Shown here in pieces: positions 33,652 through 42,189 of a DNA stretch of 64,000 bases. This stretch comes from Actinocrispum wychmicini (GTDB lineage Bacteria; Actinomycetota; Actinomycetes; Mycobacteriales; Pseudonocardiaceae). Position 1 is the stretch's first letter, and each line of letters begins with the position of its first letter. The notes beneath the pieces are model-generated. The model had not been told where the DNA came from. It made no database searches and saw nothing but the letters and a program-made list of their open reading frames with translations. The DNA lies in contig NZ_SLWS01000018.1 of assembly GCF_004345645.1 (NCBI RefSeq), positions 111,330 to 175,329 of the forward strand, written 5' to 3'. The translations under genes and the position numbers were made by a program.

Positions 33652-35733
33652 ATGTTCGTCCGTGTCGGCATGTTCGCCGCTCGCCACGCCAAGGCCGTCC
33701 TGATCGGTACGTTGGTGGTCCTGATCGCCGCGGGCGCGTTCGGGTTCACCGCGTTCAGCAAGCTGAAAAGCGGCGGGTTCGACGATCCCGACTCGCCATC
33801 GAGCCAGGCAGCCGCCCTGGTGAGGAGCGATTTCAACGGGGAGGACGGTGTCGTCTTCCTGATCAAGGGGCCAGTCGACGACCCCGCGGTCCGCCAGGCG
33901 GGCACCGCGCTGACCCAGCGGTTATCCAGCGATCCGACGCTCAAGGACGTGGCCTCGTACTACGTCACCGGCGCACCACCGATGAGGTCGAACGACGGGC
34001 AGTACGCCATCGCGATCGCGAAACCCGTCGGTGATGTCGACACGGACGAGCTACGCCAGCGCTACGACGGGACCCAAGGGCCGATCCAGGTGACGGTCGG
34101 CGGGGGCGCCACGGTCGGTGCCGACATCGGCGGCCAGGTCGGCAAGGACCTCGCGGTCGCCGAGGCGATCGCGGTGCCGTTGATCCTGATCCTGCTGGTC
34201 ATCGCGTTCGGCAGCCTGGTGGCGTCGGTGGTGCCGCTGGCCATCGGCGGCATCGCGATCATGGGCACGTTCGCCGAGTTGTCGGTGCTCGGCTCCATCA
34301 CGGACGTGTCGGTGTTCTCCATCAACCTGACCACCGCGCTGGGCTTGGGCCTCGCGATCGACTACGCGCTGCTGATGGTCAGCAGGTTCCGCGAGGAGTT
34401 GGCCACCAACGACGTCCATACGGCCGTCGCGCGTACGGTCGCTACGGCCGGCCGCACGATCACATTCAGCGCGCTGGCCGTCGCGTCCGCGCTGGCCGTG
34501 CTGCTCGTCTTCCCCATGTACTTCCTACGGTCGTTCGCGTACGCGGGTGTGGGTGTTGTGCTGATCTCCATGGTCAGCGCGCTGCTGGTGTTGCCCGCGC
34601 TGCTGACTGTGCTGGGGCACCGCATCAACGCTGGCAAGGTCCGTCGTCGTACGCCGAGCATGGTGTCGCCGTTCTGGGGCAGGTTCGCGGGTTCGACCAT
34701 GCGACGGCCGATACGGGCCGCGCTGCCGGTGCTGCTTGTGCTCGTCGCCGCGGCGATCCCGTTGCTGCACGTACAGTTCGGCACACCCGACGACCGTGTG
34801 CTGCCGAAGACCACGGACACCAGAATCGTCGGCGACGTCATGCGCGACCACTTCCCCAGCGACGACTCCCGGGCCATCCAGGCCGTCGCCGGCAACGGGA
34901 TCGACGTGGCGGCCTACACCACCACCCTGTCCGGACTCCCAGGCGTGACGCACGTGAGTGGCACCCCCGGCCGCAACGGGACGTTGTTCACCGTCATCCC
35001 GGCCGGCGAGTCCCGCTCCGACCAGGCACAGGACGTCGTCAAGGAGATCCGCGCGACCGGTCTGGACGTCAAGGTCGGCGGTCCGGCCGCGGCCCTGATG
35101 GACACCAAGGCCGCGATCGGGTCCAAACTGCCGCTGGCCGCGCTGCTGATCGCGCTGACCACGTTCGTCCTGCTGTTCCTGTTCACCGGGAGCGTGTTGC
35201 AACCGTTGCGCGCCTTGGTGTTCAACGTGGTCGGCCTGTCCGCGACGCTGGGCCTGATGGTGCTGGTGTTCCAGGACGGCTGGCTGTCCGGGTTCCTCGG
35301 CTTCACCCCGCTGCCGTTGGACACCAGCATGCTGGTGCTGCTGTTCTGCATCACGTTCGGCCTGTCCATGGACTACGAGGTGTTCGTGATGAGCCGGATC
35401 AAGGAGCAACACGACAACGGCGCCTCGCTCACGGACGCGGTGGTCGGCGGCCTGTCGCACACCGGTCGCCTGGTGTCCACCGCGGCCGTGCTCCTGGCGG
35501 TGAGCCTGCTCGCCTTCGGCACCAGCGGCGTCAGCTTCATCCAGCTGTTCGGCATCGGCAGCGGCCTGGCGATCCTGGTCGACGCGACGCTGATCCGCGG
35601 TGTCCTCGTCCCGGCCGGCATGCGCCTGCTGGGCCGAGCCGCCTGGTGGTCGCCGAAACCCTTGCGCCGCCTGCACAACCGAGTCGGCTTGAGCGAGACG
35701 GCCGAGCAACCTCGCGAGCCTGTGTCGGTCTAG
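33652..35733 (+). CDS. MMPL-family RND transporter
   Basis: 693 residues with the duplicated six-helix layout of MMPL proteins: the first helix near 15-35, an outside domain, helices at about 180-330, a second outside domain (about 365-500) and helices at about 505-670. The family's functional motif is visible in GLGLAIDYALLMVSRFREEL and again in FGLSMDYEVFVMSRIKEQHD. MMPL pumps export lipids or small hydrophobic compounds; the substrate here is unknown. An AGGAG site precedes ATG 33652. Probably controlled by the divergent TetR. Confidence 0.88.
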   Translation: MFVRVGMFAARHAKAVLIGTLVVLIAAGAFGFTAFSKLKSGGFDDPDSPSSQAAALVRSDFNGEDGVVFLIKGPVDDPAVRQAGTALTQRLSSDPTLKDVASYYVTGAPPMRSNDGQYAIAIAKPVGDVDTDELRQRYDGTQGPIQVTVGGGATVGADIGGQVGKDLAVAEAIAVPLILILLVIAFGSLVASVVPLAIGGIAIMGTFAELSVLGSITDVSVFSINLTTALGLGLAIDYALLMVSRFREELATNDVHTAVARTVATAGRTITFSALAVASALAVLLVFPMYFLRSFAYAGVGVVLISMVSALLVLPALLTVLGHRINAGKVRRRTPSMVSPFWGRFAGSTMRRPIRAALPVLLVLVAAAIPLLHVQFGTPDDRVLPKTTDTRIVGDVMRDHFPSDDSRAIQAVAGNGIDVAAYTTTLSGLPGVTHVSGTPGRNGTLFTVIPAGESRSDQAQDVVKEIRATGLDVKVGGPAAALMDTKAAIGSKLPLAALLIALTTFVLLFLFTGSVLQPLRALVFNVVGLSATLGLMVLVFQDGWLSGFLGFTPLPLDTSMLVLLFCITFGLSMDYEVFVMSRIKEQHDNGASLTDAVVGGLSHTGRLVSTAAVLLAVSLLAFGTSGVSFIQLFGIGSGLAILVDATLIRGVLVPAGMRLLGRAAWWSPKPLRRLHNRVGLSETAEQPREPVSV

Positions 35734-37826
35734 GGATGGGTGAGATGGTCCTGTAGACGAGCATGGCGGAACTGGTAGACGGCGCCCGCTTGGCGGAGAA
35801 CACCGCGCCGGCAGGCGTCGTCCAGGAACGCGATCACCGCCCAGGGCAGGCGTCCGGTCAGCGGGAGCCAGATTCGGGCCAGCACCAGCCACTGGCCCCA
35901 CGCGGTCATGCTCAGGCCGAATCCGGTTCCCACGCCGAGGCCGACGACCAGGCCGAAGGCGAGGCCGTCCACCGCCCCGCCGACGAGCCCGACGCACAGG
36001 CCGAACACCGGTCCCCAGATCAGGGACTGGTAGGCGACCGTGGTTCGGTTCACCGCCAGCAGGTCCGCCGGGCTCGCGGTGGACGTGACGTCGATCGGGG
36101 CTTCGAACCTGACCATCAGCGCGCCGACCAGCCCGCACACCAGTCCGAACGCCAGGCCGGCGCCGAGCCCGCCGAGCAGCCCGGTGCCCAGGCCGCCCAG
36201 GACTTCGGCGCCGAGCCCGCCGGTGAGGCCGAGGATGAGCCCGCCGGCCAGGCCACCCGCGACGCCGAGCATCAGCCGCCGGACCGGTCTGCCCGGGGTC
36301 GGTCCGCGACGCAGCCGGACTCGGACCCGCGACGGGGAGAACGCCGCGCCGCCCAGCACGAGTCCGAGCCAGTGCACGAGCCCGAAGCTCACGCCGGTGG
36401 CCAGGCCGCCGATGAGCGCGGCGTCCAAGCCGGCGGCGAGCCCTTCCCGCAGGCCGGCGCCGAGTCCGTGCACCACCGCGTTGACCAGGCCGACCACGAG
36501 GCCGACCAGAAGTACGCGCGACCGTCGAGGCATCGTGGTCCCCAGTTCCCACCAGGCGATGTCCCGGGAGCCGAGGTGGCCCAGCCAGCGCCGGACGCGG
36601 TCCACGTCGTAGTCCGGCGAGCCCGGTCCGGTGCGGTAGACGGTCGGGATGAACTCGCCGAGCAGGTGCTGTTCGAGCGATTCGGGAGTGCTGAACCGTT
36701 CCGTGTTGAGCAGTTCGCCGGGGTCGCGGTCCGATGTGTCGCTGTAGATGGCACGGGCGAGGGCGACCATCAGCGGGGTACGGAACACGCTCGTGAGTGG
36801 GCTGTCCGGGCGGTCGCGCAGCTCGGTCAGCACCGAGTCCCAGACCGGGGTGGCGAGTTTCCTTGTCGTCCGGGGCAGGTAGCCGGCCAGGTCGGCCAGG
36901 GTGAGGTCGGCGAGCTGAACGCACGCGGCCGCGGTCAGCACGTCTGTCTCGGCTACAGCCCGCCTGTACTCGTCGGGCCGGCTCGTCAGCACGAACGGCA
37001 TGGTCGTCGCGCTGAGCTGTTCGAGCGCGGCGCGATGCAGGCCGGTGGCGATCTCGTCGAACCCGTCCAGCACGGGCAGGATGCGACCAGACTCCACCAA
37101 CGCGGCCGCTGTCCCGGGCGCGGCCAGCCCGTGGTCCCGGATCAGACGATCCGTCATCCAGTCCCGCAACGCGGTGCTGGTCGGGTTCCACGACCCGATG
37201 CCGAAGATCACCGGCACGGTCTCCACCCGGGCCCGGGTGCCGAGCAGGTCGAGGACGAACCGCAGGGCGAGGATGGTCTTCCCGGACCCCGCCCGGCCAA
37301 GGACCACCAGCCGGCCGGACGGGATCCGGCGGTGCACCGGGACGATCTCGGCCAGCCGGCCGCCGAGATCCAGTGGCCGGGCCGTCGCCCCAGGCGGGAC
37401 ACCGCAGATGTTGTCCCAGTGGTCCATGTCCTGTTCAGCCGCGGACTCCCAGCGCACCGGCAACGGGAACGGATCCTGGATCTGCCTCAGCTCCTCCTCA
37501 CGCTGCCAACGGGCACGGACCGCGTGCGCGAGGTCCTCGGCCGCCTCGGCCAACGAGTCGTTCGGCCGGGCCACGGGTTCGGGGACGGCGGGCTCGGGGC
37601 GGGTCAGCCCGGCGGCCGCGTCCAGCAGCTCCTGCCGTTTGTCCGGTTTCAGGGCGAGCGCGTCGGCCAGTTGCCGGACCGTCGCCACCCGCGGGTCGGC
37701 GCGTTCGCCCGTCTCGAACCCACGGATGGACCGGACGGACACAAAGGACCGATTCGCCAAGCCCTCCTGAGTCAGCCCGGCCTGCAGCCGCAGTTCCCGG
37801 AGCCGCGCGCCGAACAGGCTGGTCAC
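35730..37826 (-). CDS. HTH-NACHT NTPase with Gly-rich membrane domain
   Basis: 698 residues. An Xre-type HTH (about 5-60, LRLQAGLTQEGLANRSFVSV) is followed by a NACHT-type NTPase (about 165-400) with Walker A GRAGSGKT at 177-184 and Walker B ILPVLDGFDE near 249-258, then LTSRPDEYRRAV. A long region from about 430 to 650 consists of Gly-Leu-rich membrane helices built from GLxxGLxxG repeats. A final VYQFRHARLQDHLTHP motif is common at the end of actinobacterial proteins of this type. STAND NTPases of this class act as switches in signalling or phage defence; the role here is unknown. The stop shares CTAG with the convergent MMPL gene. Confidence 0.75.
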   Translation of the reverse strand: MTSLFGARLRELRLQAGLTQEGLANRSFVSVRSIRGFETGERADPRVATVRQLADALALKPDKRQELLDAAAGLTRPEPAVPEPVARPNDSLAEAAEDLAHAVRARWQREEELRQIQDPFPLPVRWESAAEQDMDHWDNICGVPPGATARPLDLGGRLAEIVPVHRRIPSGRLVVLGRAGSGKTILALRFVLDLLGTRARVETVPVIFGIGSWNPTSTALRDWMTDRLIRDHGLAAPGTAAALVESGRILPVLDGFDEIATGLHRAALEQLSATTMPFVLTSRPDEYRRAVAETDVLTAAACVQLADLTLADLAGYLPRTTRKLATPVWDSVLTELRDRPDSPLTSVFRTPLMVALARAIYSDTSDRDPGELLNTERFSTPESLEQHLLGEFIPTVYRTGPGSPDYDVDRVRRWLGHLGSRDIAWWELGTTMPRRSRVLLVGLVVGLVNAVVHGLGAGLREGLAAGLDAALIGGLATGVSFGLVHWLGLVLGGAAFSPSRVRVRLRRGPTPGRPVRRLMLGVAGGLAGGLILGLTGGLGAEVLGGLGTGLLGGLGAGLAFGLVCGLVGALMVRFEAPIDVTSTASPADLLAVNRTTVAYQSLIWGPVFGLCVGLVGGAVDGLAFGLVVGLGVGTGFGLSMTAWGQWLVLARIWLPLTGRLPWAVIAFLDDACRRGVLRQAGAVYQFRHARLQDHLTHP

Positions 37827-37850
37827 GTCGACGACTGTATAAGAACCCGG

Positions 37851-38849
37851 TCAGCGCGCGAGGTTGATCGCGATGTCCGCGAGTTGGTCCTCCTGGCCGC
37901 CGACCAGTTTGCGTTTCCCGGCCTGGACAAGGATCTCCGCGCCCGAGACACCGTACCGCTCGGCCTGCCGGTAGGCGTGCTTGAGGAAACTCGAGTACAC
38001 CCCGGCGTACCCCATCAGCAGGGCCATCCGGTCGAGCCGGCACTCCTCGGGCATCGCGGGCAGGACCACGTCCTCGGCCGCGTCGACGATCTTGAAGAAG
38101 TCGATGCCGGTGTCGATGCCGATCTTGTCGCACACGCCGACGAACGCCTCGGTCGGCGTGTTGCCGGCGCCCGCGCCGAACCGCCGGGCGCTGCCGTCGA
38201 TCTGCCGCGCGCCGGCTCGGTACGCGGCCACCGAGTTGGCCACCGCCAACCCCAGGTTCTCGTGGCCGTGGAACCCGACCTGGGCGTCGGTACCGAGTTC
38301 GGCGACGAGCGCGGACACCCGGTCACCGACCTGCTCCAGCACCAGGGCACCGGCCGAGTCCACCACGTAAACGCACTGACAGCCCGCGTCGGCCATGATC
38401 CGGGCCTGCCGGGCGAGCACCTCGGGTGGCTGGGAATGCGCCATCATCAGGAAGCCCACGGTTTCCAGGCCGCGTTCCCGGGCCAGCCCGAAGTGCTGCA
38501 CGGCGATGTCCGCCTCGGTGCAGTGGGTCGCGATCCGGCAGATCGAGGCGCCGTTGTCCCGCGCCACCAGGATGTCGTCCTTCACGCCGACACCGGGCAG
38601 CATCAGGAACGCGATCTGCGCGTTCCTGGCCGTCTCCGCCGCGGTCCTGATCAGCTGCTGCTCAGGGGTTTTGCTGAAGCCGTAGGTGAAGGACGAGCCG
38701 CCAAGGCCGTCGCCGTGGGTCACTTCGATGACCGGGACTCCGGCGCCGTCCAGCGCGGCCACAATGGACCGTACTTCGTCCACTGTGAACTGGTGACGTT
38801 TATGGTGCGACCCGTCCCGCAGCGATGTGTCCGTGATCCGAACCTTCAT
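37851..38849 (-). CDS. hsaF: 4-hydroxy-2-oxohexanoate aldolase HsaF
   Basis: 332 residues, DmpG-type class II aldolase. TSLRDGSHHKRHQFT holds the catalytic and metal region. HGDGLGGSSFTYGFS, VDSAGALV and the metal-binding GFHGHENLGLAVAN (HxH) follow. HsaF cleaves 4-hydroxy-2-oxohexanoate to pyruvate and propanal, which HsaG takes through a channel. ATG 38849 has GGAGGAG three bases upstream. The gene overlaps the end of hsaG by 50 bp. The order hsaE-hsaG-hsaF matches M. tuberculosis. Confidence 0.93.
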   Translation of the reverse strand: MKVRITDTSLRDGSHHKRHQFTVDEVRSIVAALDGAGVPVIEVTHGDGLGGSSFTYGFSKTPEQQLIRTAAETARNAQIAFLMLPGVGVKDDILVARDNGASICRIATHCTEADIAVQHFGLARERGLETVGFLMMAHSQPPEVLARQARIMADAGCQCVYVVDSAGALVLEQVGDRVSALVAELGTDAQVGFHGHENLGLAVANSVAAYRAGARQIDGSARRFGAGAGNTPTEAFVGVCDKIGIDTGIDFFKIVDAAEDVVLPAMPEECRLDRMALLMGYAGVYSSFLKHAYRQAERYGVSGAEILVQAGKRKLVGGQEDQLADIAINLAR

Positions 38850-39732
38850 CGGCTCCTCCATGTGTCATCCGCGCTCCGATTCGCTCGCCGACGCGCACCG
38901 CGGCGGCGGTCATGATGTCCAGGTTCCCGGCGTACGGCGGCAGGAAGTCACCCGCGCCCTCGACTTCGACGAACACGGTCACCCGCGCCGGCCCGGCACT
39001 GTCGGCCTTGTCGAACTGCGGCTCGTTCAGCAGGCGGTAGCCCGGCACGTACTGGGCCACGTCCGCGGCCATGGACACCACCGACTCGCCGATGGCCTCA
39101 GTGTTCGCGTCGTCCGGAATCGCGCAGATGATGGTGTCCCGCATGATCATCGGCGGGTCGGCCGGGTTGAGGACGATGATGGCCTTGCCACGCTGGGCGC
39201 CGCCGATCACCTCGATGCCCTTGCTGGTGGTCCGGGTGAACTCGTCGATGTTCGCCCGGGTCCCCGGCCCGGCCGACACCGACGCGACCGAGGCGACGAT
39301 CTCCGCGTACGGCACCGGAACCACGCGCGACACGGCGTGCACCATCGGGATGGTGGCCTGTCCGCCGCACGTGATCAGGTTGACGTTCGGGGCGTCCAGG
39401 TGCTCGTCGAGATTCACCGGCGGCACCACGTACGGCCCGATCGCGGCGGGCGTGAGGTCCACCGCTCTGATCCCCAGCTCCGCGTACTTCGGGGCGTTCT
39501 CGCGGTGGACGTACGCCGAGGTCGCCTCGAAGACCAGCTGCGGTGGATCGGCCAGCATCGGCCCGACACCGTCCGAAGTGGTCTTCAGCCCCAGCGACGC
39601 CGCCCGCTTGAGGCCCTCGCTCGCCGGGTCGATGCCCACCATCCACACTGGTTCGACCACAGTGCTGCGCATCAGCTTCGCCAGCAGGTCCGTGCCGATG
39701 TTGCCGGAGCCCACGATTCCAGCTTTGATCAC
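38800..39732 (-). CDS. hsaG: CoA-acylating propionaldehyde dehydrogenase HsaG
   Basis: 310 residues, DmpF family. NAD-binding GIVGSGNIGTDLLAKL, catalytic Cys in LITCGGQATIPMVHAV and SAGPGTRANIDEFTRTTSKG. It oxidises propanal from HsaF to propionyl-CoA with NAD. GTG 39732 overlaps the hsaE stop (GTGA). Confidence 0.93.
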   Translation of the reverse strand: MIKAGIVGSGNIGTDLLAKLMRSTVVEPVWMVGIDPASEGLKRAASLGLKTTSDGVGPMLADPPQLVFEATSAYVHRENAPKYAELGIRAVDLTPAAIGPYVVPPVNLDEHLDAPNVNLITCGGQATIPMVHAVSRVVPVPYAEIVASVASVSAGPGTRANIDEFTRTTSKGIEVIGGAQRGKAIIVLNPADPPMIMRDTIICAIPDDANTEAIGESVVSMAADVAQYVPGYRLLNEPQFDKADSAGPARVTVFVEVEGAGDFLPPYAGNLDIMTAAAVRVGERIGARMTHGGADEGSDHGHIAAGRVAP

Positions 39733-40511
39733 CGCACACTCCCGAATCGCAGTGAGACGTCGCCGAGTCCGCTGAACTCGGCGTGGAAGGAGTCGCCTGG
39801 CCGCGCGTCGATCGCGCGCGTGCACGACCCGGGCAGCACGATGTGCCCGGCCTTGAGCCGGACACCGAAGCTCGCGACCTTGCCGGCGAGCCAGGCGACC
39901 GCGGTCACCGGATTGCCGAGGATCGCATCCGAGCGGCCCTTGGCGACCTGTTCGTCGTTACGCCACAAGGTCGCGTCGATCGCCCGAAGATCCACATCGG
40001 ACGGTCGCACTCGGCCGGACCCGAGCACGAACCCGGCGGAGGACGCGTTGTCCGCGATGGTGTCGGCGAGGCTGATCTTCCAGTCCAGGATGCGGCTGTC
40101 GATCAGCTCGATCGACGGCGCGACGGCCTCGGTCGCGGCCAGCACGTCATCCTCCGTGCATCCCTCGCCAGGCAGGTCGTCGCCTAGGATGAACGCCACT
40201 TCGACCTCCACGCGCGGATAGCAGTAGCGCGAGGCGTCGGCGGGTGCGGCTTCGGGCAGGGCCATGTCGTCGAGCAGGTGACCGTAGTCGGGCTCGTCGA
40301 CACCCATCATCTGCTGCATTGCCAACGACGACAGGCCGACCTTGTGGCCGAGGACCGGGCGGTTGCGCCGCCGGATGTTGTACAGCTGGATCTCGTACGC
40401 GTCGACTACGTCGACTGGATGCGAGTCGGTCAACGGCGGGATCGGGGTCCGGGTGCGTTCGGCGGCGTAGAGCCGGTCCGCGAGATCGATCCGTTGGTCA
40501 GCCGTGAGCAC
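39729..40511 (-). CDS. hsaE: 2-hydroxyhexa-2,4-dienoate hydratase HsaE
   Basis: 260 residues, fumarylacetoacetase-like hydratase family: GHKVGLSSLAMQQMMGVDEP, PRVEVEVAFILGDDL with acidic metal ligands, APSIELIDSRI and LGNPVTAVAWLA. It hydrates the dienoate released by HsaD to 4-hydroxy-2-oxohexanoate. GTG start with GAGGAGG upstream. It overlaps the end of the flavoprotein gene by 14 bp, so the four genes form one operon. Confidence 0.93.
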   Translation of the reverse strand: MLTADQRIDLADRLYAAERTRTPIPPLTDSHPVDVVDAYEIQLYNIRRRNRPVLGHKVGLSSLAMQQMMGVDEPDYGHLLDDMALPEAAPADASRYCYPRVEVEVAFILGDDLPGEGCTEDDVLAATEAVAPSIELIDSRILDWKISLADTIADNASSAGFVLGSGRVRPSDVDLRAIDATLWRNDEQVAKGRSDAILGNPVTAVAWLAGKVASFGVRLKAGHIVLPGSCTRAIDARPGDSFHAEFSGLGDVSLRFGSVR

Positions 40512-42093
40512 GTGTCCTCCTCAGGCTGGCGTGGACGCCCGCTCTCCGGCCGGAGAACACACAGTCCGCCAGCGACAGTCCGCTGACATAAGAGTTCGAG
40601 CAGATCCCGACGGCGGTCCGCCCGGCGGCGTACAGCCCGTCGATCACCGTGCCGTCCTCGCGACGGACACCGCCGGTGTCCTCGTCCACCACGAGCCCGC
40701 CGAGGGTCAACATCGGACACGGGTAGGCGGCGCTCGGTTTGACCGAGATGTCCAACAACGAGTACGGCGGCGAGTCCAGCACACGCACGAACTCGCCCGG
40801 TTTCCCAGCGGGGTCGGGCTTTCCGTCGCGGGCCGCCGAGTTGTGCGCCTCGACGGTCGCGACCAGCCCGGCCGGGTCGATCCCGGCCCGCCGCGCCACT
40901 TCATCCACTGTGGACGCCGTCACCGCCTCCCGCCGAAGCAGATACATCGCCTGCAACCGTTGGAACCACACGGTTTGGTCGCTCAACTGGGCGCGTGCCT
41001 CGGCGACCAGACCCTTGTCGACGAGCAACCAGCCCCGCGAGCCGTGGTACTTCACCAAGTCGTGGCCGAGTGCCGCGCCGTACCGCGACTCGTCGCCGAC
41101 CCGCTGCCCTCTGGAATCTACAAGCAAACTACTGAGGAAAACACTAGGCGGACTGATGAACCGCCACGCCGACACCCGTTCCATGTGCGCGGTCGCGCCA
41201 CCGGCCGCGACGCCCATCTGGATCCCGGCGCCGTCGTCGGCGATCGTCCCCAACGGCAGCCCGCCCCGGTACTCCGGAGCGTGTTCGCGCATCATCTCCC
41301 GGTTCGCCACGAACCCGCCGGCCGCCAGCACGACCCCGCTCCGCGCGGCGATCCGCACAGGTCTCCCGCGCCGCTCCAAAGCCAATGCCCACCGGCTGAG
41401 CCGTTTGCGCAAGGCGGGTACGTACAGGCCGGGTTTGGCCGCGAATTTCCCACACGCGCGGTGCAGCCGGGCCGCTAGCCCGGTGAGGACCGTGGCCTCC
41501 ACTCCGGTCACTCGGTCGTCGGTCATGGTCAGCCGCCGGACGAACGTCTGCGTCCGAACCCGGGCGCGGGCTTTCGCGGCCTCGGCGAGCCGGGCGTAGA
41601 AAACCTTCCCGGACGTGCCCTTGCCCTTGGTTCGGTGACCGCGCGGCGCGGGTGGGGCGACGTCCCGGAACCCGCCTGCCGACTCGCTGCCCGAGTAGTA
41701 GAGGTAGTGCTTGTTGCTCGGGTAGGACGTCTTGTACGGGCACAGGCTGGCGTCGAACGGCACACCGTGCTCCGCCAGCCAAGCGACCATGTCCACGCTG
41801 GAGTCGCAGAACCGACGGAGGGTCCGCTCCGACACCGCGTCACCGACCTCCATCGCCAGGTACGCGGCCATCCCGGCGGGACTGTCGGGCACACCGGCGG
41901 CCTGCTGCTGCGGGGTGCCGCCGCCCGCGTAGACCACGCCGCCGGACATCGCAGTGGCGCCGCCGCCGGCGAACCGGTCCAGGACCAGCACGTCGGCACC
42001 GGCCACGGCGGCTTCGATGGCCGCACAGGCGCCGGCCGCGCCGAACCCGACGACGACCACGTCCGCCTCATCTTCTGTAACACGTTTCGACAC
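40498..42093 (-). CDS. FAD-dependent 3-ketosteroid-dehydrogenase-like flavoprotein
   Basis: 531 residues, fumarate-reductase/KstD-type flavoprotein. FAD motif VVVVGFGAAGACAAIEAA, GGGATAMSGGVVYAGGG, VVLAAGGFVANREMM and C-terminal AAGRTAVGICSNSYVSGLSL. It lacks the YAGPGATIGPAMTFG signature of true KstD, resembling instead the Rv0785-type branch. It heads the hsaEGF operon and shares a KstR box with kstD, so a steroid substrate is likely. A role as a delta-4 or other ring dehydrogenase/reductase is conjecture. GTG 42093 was chosen; GTG 42132 is also in frame. Confidence 0.78.
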   Translation of the reverse strand: MSKRVTEDEADVVVVGFGAAGACAAIEAAVAGADVLVLDRFAGGGATAMSGGVVYAGGGTPQQQAAGVPDSPAGMAAYLAMEVGDAVSERTLRRFCDSSVDMVAWLAEHGVPFDASLCPYKTSYPSNKHYLYYSGSESAGGFRDVAPPAPRGHRTKGKGTSGKVFYARLAEAAKARARVRTQTFVRRLTMTDDRVTGVEATVLTGLAARLHRACGKFAAKPGLYVPALRKRLSRWALALERRGRPVRIAARSGVVLAAGGFVANREMMREHAPEYRGGLPLGTIADDGAGIQMGVAAGGATAHMERVSAWRFISPPSVFLSSLLVDSRGQRVGDESRYGAALGHDLVKYHGSRGWLLVDKGLVAEARAQLSDQTVWFQRLQAMYLLRREAVTASTVDEVARRAGIDPAGLVATVEAHNSAARDGKPDPAGKPGEFVRVLDSPPYSLLDISVKPSAAYPCPMLTLGGLVVDEDTGGVRREDGTVIDGLYAAGRTAVGICSNSYVSGLSLADCVFSGRRAGVHASLRRTRAHG

Positions 42094-42155
42094 CGCTGGA
42101 CCTACCTCACAGTGACCGAATTCTCGTGACACCGTAGCGCGTCACCGACCAAGAC

Positions 42156-42169
42156 TATAACCTGTTCTA
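42156..42169. promoter_or_regulatory. KstR box between the flavoprotein-hsaEGF and kstD-ksh operons
   Basis: TATAACCTGTTCTA fits the KstR consensus at all fixed positions. It is 20 bp upstream of kstD and 62 bp upstream of the divergent flavoprotein gene. A weaker match, TGTAACACGTTTCG, lies at 42076-42089 inside the start of that gene. Confidence 0.85.
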
Positions 42170-42189
42170 GTATTGAGCAGGAGGTGCTG

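Noticed and set aside
35763..38915. 1050-codon frame on the plus strand opposite the NACHT and hsaF genes
   Set aside because: It is a GC-bias shadow. The minus-strand genes have clear domains, and this frame does not.
42076..42089. Sixth KstR box TGTAACACGTTTCG
   Set aside because: One fixed position fails and it lies within the coding start of the flavoprotein, only about 70 bp from a perfect box; mentioned with that box rather than listed as a site.
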